DNA of 64,000 nucleotides. Origin: Coprothermobacter sp. (GTDB lineage: Bacteria; Caldisericota; Caldisericia; Cryosericales; Cryosericaceae). Position numbers and translations under genes: made by a program. How positions within the stretch are numbered: the first letter of the stretch is position 1; each line of letters opens with the position of its first letter. The notes beneath the pieces are model-generated. The model saw nothing but the letters and a program-made list of their open reading frames with translations, was not told the origin of the DNA and ran no database searches. The stretch spans positions 1 to 64,000 of the forward strand of contig PNOG01000011.1 in NCBI GenBank assembly GCA_013824685.1, written 5' to 3'. Below are positions 59,741 through 64,000 of this stretch, piece by piece.

Positions 59741-60351
59741 TGGCAACGATTGACATGGAGACTGTCAAGACCCTGCGCGAACGAACCGGCGCCGGTGTCC
59801 TTGACTGCAAGAAGGCACTCGTAGCTTGCGATGGAAATATCGACAAAGCTATCGACGTGTTGCGGGAGAAGGGACTGGCCAAGGCTGTTTCCAAGTCGTC
59901 ACGCGAGGCTGGAGACGGCATGATCTTCACCTATATCCATGCCGGTGGCAAGCTGGGTGTCCTGGTCGAGTTGAACTGTGAGACCGATTTCGTCGCCAAG
60001 ACTGAGGAGTTCCAGGGTCTGGGCAAGGAGATTGCGATACAGATCGCGGCCACGGATCCTTCCTTCATCCGTCTGGAGGACGTTCCGGCGGAGGTCGTCG
60101 AGCATGAGAAGGGTCTCTACCGCGCCCAGCTCGAGGCTGAGAAGAAGCCGGAGCCGGTCTGGGAGAAGATCATCGAGGGCAAGCTGGGGGCGTACTACAA
60201 GGAGAACTGTCTGATGCAGCAGCTGTATATCCGTGATGAGAGCAAGACGATCGGAGAGCTCATCAAGACGATGATTGCCAAGACCGGCGAGAACATCGTG
60301 GTCGCGCGGTTTGCGCGCTTCAAGATCGGCGGCAAGCCCACAGTCTGCTAG
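59740..60351 (+). CDS. tsf: Elongation factor Ts
   Basis: A 203-residue nucleotide exchange factor for EF-Tu, the short form typical of bacteria with a single dimerisation subdomain. N-terminal VKTLRERTGAGVLDCKKAL and the core ELNCETDFVAKTEEF are diagnostic. It overlaps rpsB by one base. Confidence 0.98.
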   Translation: MATIDMETVKTLRERTGAGVLDCKKALVACDGNIDKAIDVLREKGLAKAVSKSSREAGDGMIFTYIHAGGKLGVLVELNCETDFVAKTEEFQGLGKEIAIQIAATDPSFIRLEDVPAEVVEHEKGLYRAQLEAEKKPEPVWEKIIEGKLGAYYKENCLMQQLYIRDESKTIGELIKTMIAKTGENIVVARFARFKIGGKPTVC

Positions 60352-60373
60352 TCTTCGACATACACTCACACCC

Positions 60374-61090
60374 ATGGCGGCGTTGTACAAGAGAGTAGTG
60401 CTGAAACTCAGCGGCGAGGCTCTGAAGGGCAGCGCCGCTTCTGGCATCGATTTCTCGGTACTGCAGTTCATCTCGCGAGAAGTGCAGCAGCTTCTTGGAC
60501 TTGGCGTGCAGGTCGGTGTCGTCATCGGTGGCGGAAACATCTGGCGAGGAGCCAATGCCGAGGGCACGGGTCTGGACCGTGCCACGGCCGACTACATGGG
60601 GATGTTGGCGACCATTATGAACGGACTGGCGCTGCAATCGGCGTTCCAGCAGGTGGGACTTGAGGCGAGGGCTATGTCGGCATTGCGCCTGGATCAGGTC
60701 TGTGAGCCATACATCCGCCAGCGGGCTCTCGAACACCTCCGAAGGAATCGTGTCGTCATTTTCGTAGGAGGGACCGGTCTCCCGTATTTCACGACGGACA
60801 CCGTGGCTGCTCTTCGGGCTGTTGAAGTCGGAGCAGATATCTTCCTGAAGGGCACAAACGTGGATGCAGTCTACTCCGGCGATCCACGTACGGACAAGAC
60901 GGCCGCGCCCTACCATCAGCTGGGGTACGACCAGTTTCTGGCTGACCATCTGAAGGCGATGGACGCAACAGCCGTCTCTCTTTGCCGCGAGAATCATCTC
61001 CCAATTCTGCTGTTCAACATGAACAAGCCCGGGAACATCGTCCGGGCGGTGATGCAAGGCGACATTGGAACTCTGATCAAGGAGGCTTAG
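60374..61090 (+). CDS. pyrH: Uridylate kinase
   Basis: A 238-residue UMP kinase. KRVVLKLSGEAL, VIGGGNIWRG, RATADYMGMLATIMNGLAL and VDAVYSGDPRTDKTA are family motifs. The ATG at 60374 has no visible Shine-Dalgarno and follows tsf by 22 bases. A longer in-frame upstream reading overlaps tsf and is rejected. Confidence 0.96.
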   Translation: MAALYKRVVLKLSGEALKGSAASGIDFSVLQFISREVQQLLGLGVQVGVVIGGGNIWRGANAEGTGLDRATADYMGMLATIMNGLALQSAFQQVGLEARAMSALRLDQVCEPYIRQRALEHLRRNRVVIFVGGTGLPYFTTDTVAALRAVEVGADIFLKGTNVDAVYSGDPRTDKTAAPYHQLGYDQFLADHLKAMDATAVSLCRENHLPILLFNMNKPGNIVRAVMQGDIGTLIKEA

Positions 61091-61645
61091 GTGGACAAGT
61101 ATTTCACGCCAATCGATGCCAAGATGCAGGCTGCTCATCAGGCCCTTCTCAAGGACTACTCCGAGATTCGCGCCGGTCGAATCACGCCGGCCTACGTCGA
61201 TGGTGTCGTCGTTGAGGCCTACGGACAGCGTAACCCTCTGAAGGATGTCGCTACGATTTCGGCTCCACAGGCGAAGGTCCTTGTCATAGAACCATGGGAC
61301 AAGAGCTTGTTGAAGGAAGTTGAGCGCGCCATCCTGAAGGCCAACATCGGCGTCACACCCACCAATGACGGCCAGCGTGTGCGGCTCGTCTTCCCGGATC
61401 TGACTCTTGAAGAGCGGAAGAAGATGGTAGCTCGTATCTCTCAGCTCACAGAGAAGTTCCGCGAAGAAATCCGCTCCGTTCGCCGTGATGTCCGCGATGA
61501 TATCAAGGCACAGGAGAAGGCCAAGGAACTGTCCGAGGACGAGCAGCATCGGCTTGAGGAAGAGCTCGACAAGCTCACAGAAAAACATGTCACAGAGATC
61601 AACAAAGCCTTCGAAGCCAAGGAGAAGGAGATCCTGTCTCTGTAG
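61091..61645 (+). CDS. frr: Ribosome recycling factor
   Basis: A 184-residue RRF with the canonical helical bundle: LLKDYSEIRAGRITPAYVDGVVVEAYG, ISAPQAKVLVIEPWDKSLLKEVERAI and the long C-terminal helix. The GTG at 61091 abuts the pyrH stop, and AAGGAGG lies five bases upstream inside pyrH. Confidence 0.98.
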   Translation: MDKYFTPIDAKMQAAHQALLKDYSEIRAGRITPAYVDGVVVEAYGQRNPLKDVATISAPQAKVLVIEPWDKSLLKEVERAILKANIGVTPTNDGQRVRLVFPDLTLEERKKMVARISQLTEKFREEIRSVRRDVRDDIKAQEKAKELSEDEQHRLEEELDKLTEKHVTEINKAFEAKEKEILSL

Positions 61646-61659
61646 AGACGCCTGACGTC

Positions 61660-62364
61660 GTGACCACAACCAGTCAGCTTCATGTCGCCATTGTGTTGGA
61701 CGGCAATGGCAGGTGGGCGGTGGAGCGTGGACTCCCTCGAATTGCCGGCCACAGGCAGGGCGCCCAGGTCGTACATGACATCGTGGCGGCCGCGCCCGGG
61801 TTGGGCGTGACCGCCTTGACCATTTTTGCCTTCTCGACGGAAAACTGGAAGCGACCGGCGGATGAAGTGAGCTACATCCTACACCTGTTTGTCACCATGG
61901 TGACGAAGTGGTTGCCGGAGCTGGTTTCTCAGCACGTGCGTGTGCGGATCATCGGAGACCGTGCAGCGTTGCCCGCCGACGTCCGTGATTCCGTCGAGAC
62001 AATCGAGAAGCGTACCGCCTCCTGCGACGGCCTTCATCTCAACGTTGCTCTCAACTATGGAGGACGGGCGGAGATCCTGCATGCGGCAACAGCATTTGCT
62101 GCCGAATGTGCGGCAGGAACGGCGGCGCCCGAAGACCTCACCGAAGAGAGGTTCGACTCGTATCTATGGCTGAGGGGTGAGGCTCCCCCCGATATCGTTG
62201 TCCGTACCGGGGCAGAGTCGCGGGTATCCAACTTTCTACTGTGGGAGATGGCCTATGCCGAGCTGTTCTTTCTCGACGTGCTCTGGCCGGATTTCACGCC
62301 GGCGACGCTCGACATGATTGTGCACAAGTTCAAGTCCAGGAACCGGAGGTTTGGTGGCTCATGA
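61660..62364 (+). CDS. uppS: Undecaprenyl diphosphate synthase
   Basis: A 234-residue cis-prenyltransferase making the C55 carrier for wall synthesis. LDGNGRWAVERGLPRIAGHRQGA (catalytic Asp), FAFSTENWKRP and RTGAESRVSNFLLWEMAYAE are seen. GTG start at 61660 without a good Shine-Dalgarno, 14 bases after frr. Its stop overlaps the dxr ATG. Confidence 0.96.
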   Translation: MTTTSQLHVAIVLDGNGRWAVERGLPRIAGHRQGAQVVHDIVAAAPGLGVTALTIFAFSTENWKRPADEVSYILHLFVTMVTKWLPELVSQHVRVRIIGDRAALPADVRDSVETIEKRTASCDGLHLNVALNYGGRAEILHAATAFAAECAAGTAAPEDLTEERFDSYLWLRGEAPPDIVVRTGAESRVSNFLLWEMAYAELFFLDVLWPDFTPATLDMIVHKFKSRNRRFGGS

Positions 62365-63551
62365 CAGGCAGCAAGGGTCTTGTACTTTTTGGTTCGACCG
62401 GTTCCATTGGAACTCAGATGCTGGATGTGGTACGGGTTCTGCCCGAGCGATACCACATCGTCGGTCTCACAGCGCACAGCAACGACGAGCTGCTCGCTGA
62501 ACAGGCCGTGGCCTTTCAGCCGCGCTTCGTCGCAATGTCGGACGATGCCGCTCGTGAACGGCTGACGATCAGGCTGGAGCGTCATGACCTGCGCATCCCG
62601 GTGGTCAGCGATGAGGACCTGCCCTCGATGCTCGGCAGGGTCGCTTTCGACATGCCTGTCGTCGCAGCAGCCTCGACTGACCTGGCGCAGGTCGTCTACG
62701 ACCTGCTGCGATCGGGATTGCCCATGGCCATCGCCAGCAAGGAACTGCTTATCACGCTGGGAGACCTGCTGGAGCCATTCAGGGCACAGCTGCGTCCTAT
62801 CGACAGTGAGTTGTCGGCGGTCTGGCAGTGCCTTGCGGGCGAGGACCCCGAGACTGTCGAGCGTGTTGTGCTGACTGCATCGGGTGGTCCGTTTCGAACG
62901 ACAACGGCGGCAGAGCTGGATGGCGTGACAGCAGCACAGGCGCTGGAGCATCCCTCATGGCGGATGGGCCCCAAGGTGACCATCGATTCGGCGACGCTGT
63001 TCAACAAAGCACTCGAGCTGGCTGAAACACACGTGCTGTTCGGTGTCGACCGCGGGCGGATCACTGCAGTGCAACACCCTCAATCCGTCGTCCACGGGCT
63101 GGTCGAGTTCCGGGATGGCACCACACGTGCCGTTGCGTACCGTCCTGACATGCGTGTCGCGATTGCGTATGCATTGTCGGTTCCCGATCGCCCCCTGCAC
63201 GAACAGGTGACGCGGTTGCATCTGGAAGAACTGGGACAACTCACATTCGAGCCCATCGACACAAAGTTTGAAGCCTTTGCCATCGGCCGTGAGGCTGAGA
63301 TGCGCTCGCCACGGTCCATGCTCGCACTTCTTGGTGCGGACGAGGTTGCGGTTTCACGCTTCCTCGTTGCACAGGGTACATTTGGGGATATAGTGGCAGC
63401 CCTGCGATACGTGCTCAGCGAGACTGGGGACGAGGTCCTGGGTCCGACTGTTCGAGCGCACATCGAAGCCGTTGCCTACGGGCGTCAACTGGCTGAGCAG
63501 TGGTATGCGAAGAGATACGGCATGCAGCCGGGCAACCAGAAAGGAGTCTGA
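62361..63551 (+). CDS. dxr: 1-deoxy-D-xylulose 5-phosphate reductoisomerase, variant active site
   Basis: A 396-residue MEP-pathway enzyme. NADPH loop LFGSTGSIGTQMLDV; ASKELLI in place of ANKEsLV; metal loop IDSELSA (148-151) where DSEH is usual, so the His becomes Leu; ASGGPFR; HPSWRMG; NKALE (215-219, usually NKGLE); HPQSVVH. The acidic metal ligands are kept. Function as DXR is likely given uppS and rseP neighbours, but altered kinetics are possible. ATG overlaps uppS by four bases. Confidence 0.93.
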   Translation: MTGSKGLVLFGSTGSIGTQMLDVVRVLPERYHIVGLTAHSNDELLAEQAVAFQPRFVAMSDDAARERLTIRLERHDLRIPVVSDEDLPSMLGRVAFDMPVVAAASTDLAQVVYDLLRSGLPMAIASKELLITLGDLLEPFRAQLRPIDSELSAVWQCLAGEDPETVERVVLTASGGPFRTTTAAELDGVTAAQALEHPSWRMGPKVTIDSATLFNKALELAETHVLFGVDRGRITAVQHPQSVVHGLVEFRDGTTRAVAYRPDMRVAIAYALSVPDRPLHEQVTRLHLEELGQLTFEPIDTKFEAFAIGREAEMRSPRSMLALLGADEVAVSRFLVAQGTFGDIVAALRYVLSETGDEVLGPTVRAHIEAVAYGRQLAEQWYAKRYGMQPGNQKGV

Positions 63552-63554
63552 TCT

Positions 63555-64000
63555 GTGCAGATACTTGTGACGATCCTCGCGTTTGTGTTCAGCTTTACGT
63601 TGGCGACCCTGTTCCACGAGGGAGGCCATATGCTTGCTGCCCGGGCATCTCATATCCAGACGGAAGAGTTTGGACTGGGGTTCGGTCGTACCATCTGGTC
63701 CCGCACGCGTGGTGGAACGGTCTACAAGATCAACGCGTTGCCGATCCTCGCATACGTGAAGATCAAGGGCATGGAGTCCAACTACGACGCTCCCGACGGT
63801 TTCTACACGAAGGGATGGTGGTCCCGCCTCTTCACGATGGTCGGGGGCATGCTTGGCAACCTGGTCCTGGCGTTCCTCATTTTCACCATCGTGTTCTCGA
63901 CGCTTGGAGACCCGCGCGCATCCACCAAGGTGGGCACGGTGACGCCATCTTCTCTCGCAGAAACGGCAGGCCTCAAGGCAGGTGACAACATTCTCGCCAT
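63555..64000 (+). CDS. rseP: Site-2 protease RseP (5' part, cut by window edge)
   Basis: The first 148 codons of an M50 intramembrane metalloprotease. The zinc motif HEGGH is at 21-25 in the first helix. FGLGFGRTIWSR, the LPILAYVKIKGME segment and a second helix (GMLGNLVLAFLIFTIVF) follow, then the beginning of a PDZ domain (KVGTVTPSSLAETAGLKAGDNILA). GTG at 63555 has AAGGAG eight bases upstream and is 3 bases after dxr. Confidence 0.92.
   Translation, partial: MQILVTILAFVFSFTLATLFHEGGHMLAARASHIQTEEFGLGFGRTIWSRTRGGTVYKINALPILAYVKIKGMESNYDAPDGFYTKGWWSRLFTMVGGMLGNLVLAFLIFTIVFSTLGDPRASTKVGTVTPSSLAETAGLKAGDNILA

Overview
The window is a gene-dense bacterial chromosome segment, mostly about 57-60% GC, with 58 protein genes supported by motif, ribosome-binding-site and spacing evidence. 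I found no rRNA, tRNA, CRISPR array, insertion sequence or prophage. Shine-Dalgarno sites are strong (GGAGG/AGGAGG) and promoters look sigma70-like with 16-17 base spacers. A six-gene Rnf complex, S-layer-homology repeats, a transamidosome, HrcA and the MEP isoprenoid route suggest a free-living, probably anaerobic, deep-branching bacterium. A Caldisericota/Cryosericota-like relative is a guess; no marker here proves it.

Layout. 1-2000 (-): 3' part of a copper P-type ATPase and two tandem small YHS proteins, the YHS genes each with an equivalent hairpin directly 5' of the Shine-Dalgarno. 2512-5860: an S-layer-homology protein and oligoendopeptidase F (pepF); pepF is bracketed by nested palindromes and a tandem 125-134 bp repeat. 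5944-12284 (+): murJ, a TPR protein, tilS, hpt, ftsH. 12361-17722 (-): four-gene nucleobase operon (metal-ligand-poor amidohydrolase, adenine deaminase, allantoinase/dihydropyrimidinase-like enzyme, class II aldolase). 17820-21768: a DUF362-type iron-sulfur protein, a membrane protein with a long Pro/Glu/Ala-rich linker, and a divergent DUF4388 protein. 21853-31781 (-): valS, folC, a zinc-ribbon membrane protein and rnfCDGEAB in one tightly packed run. 31934-37740: smc, then an AT-richer patch with an aldo/keto reductase and a WG-repeat protein. 36544-44079 (-): propeller-like protein, ligA, gatC, gatA, gatB, WG protein. 44217-48019 (+): tldD, tldE and an atypical phosphofructokinase. 48116-50671 (-): LapA-like protein, QueT-like transporter subunit, a nitrilase-fold amidase and nadE, all overlapping by ATGA. 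50755-54934 (+): csoR-trx, then hrcA-rsmE-mtaB-HIT. 54931-58593 (-): ferritin-like protein, MrfA-type helicase, a small helical protein and a Roadblock protein. 58934-64000 (+): rpsB-tsf-pyrH-frr-uppS-dxr-rseP, cut by the right edge.

How it fits together. Most of the window is housekeeping: translation (valS, gatCAB, rpsB, tsf, frr, tilS, mtaB, rsmE), envelope synthesis (murJ, uppS, dxr), proteolysis (ftsH, pepF, tldDE, rseP) and DNA maintenance (smc, ligA, MrfA-like). Energy conservation is represented by Rnf, which exchanges electrons between ferredoxin and NAD while moving ions; a separate cassette makes NAD. Copper/sulfur stress genes sit at two places. The most unusual points are the covarying YHS leader hairpins, the repeats around pepF, a tandem-domain RnfG, an amidohydrolase lacking metal ligands, a phosphofructokinase with an unusual phosphoryl-donor site, and the CsoR-type repressor whose own promoter carries a palindrome ending at its start codon.
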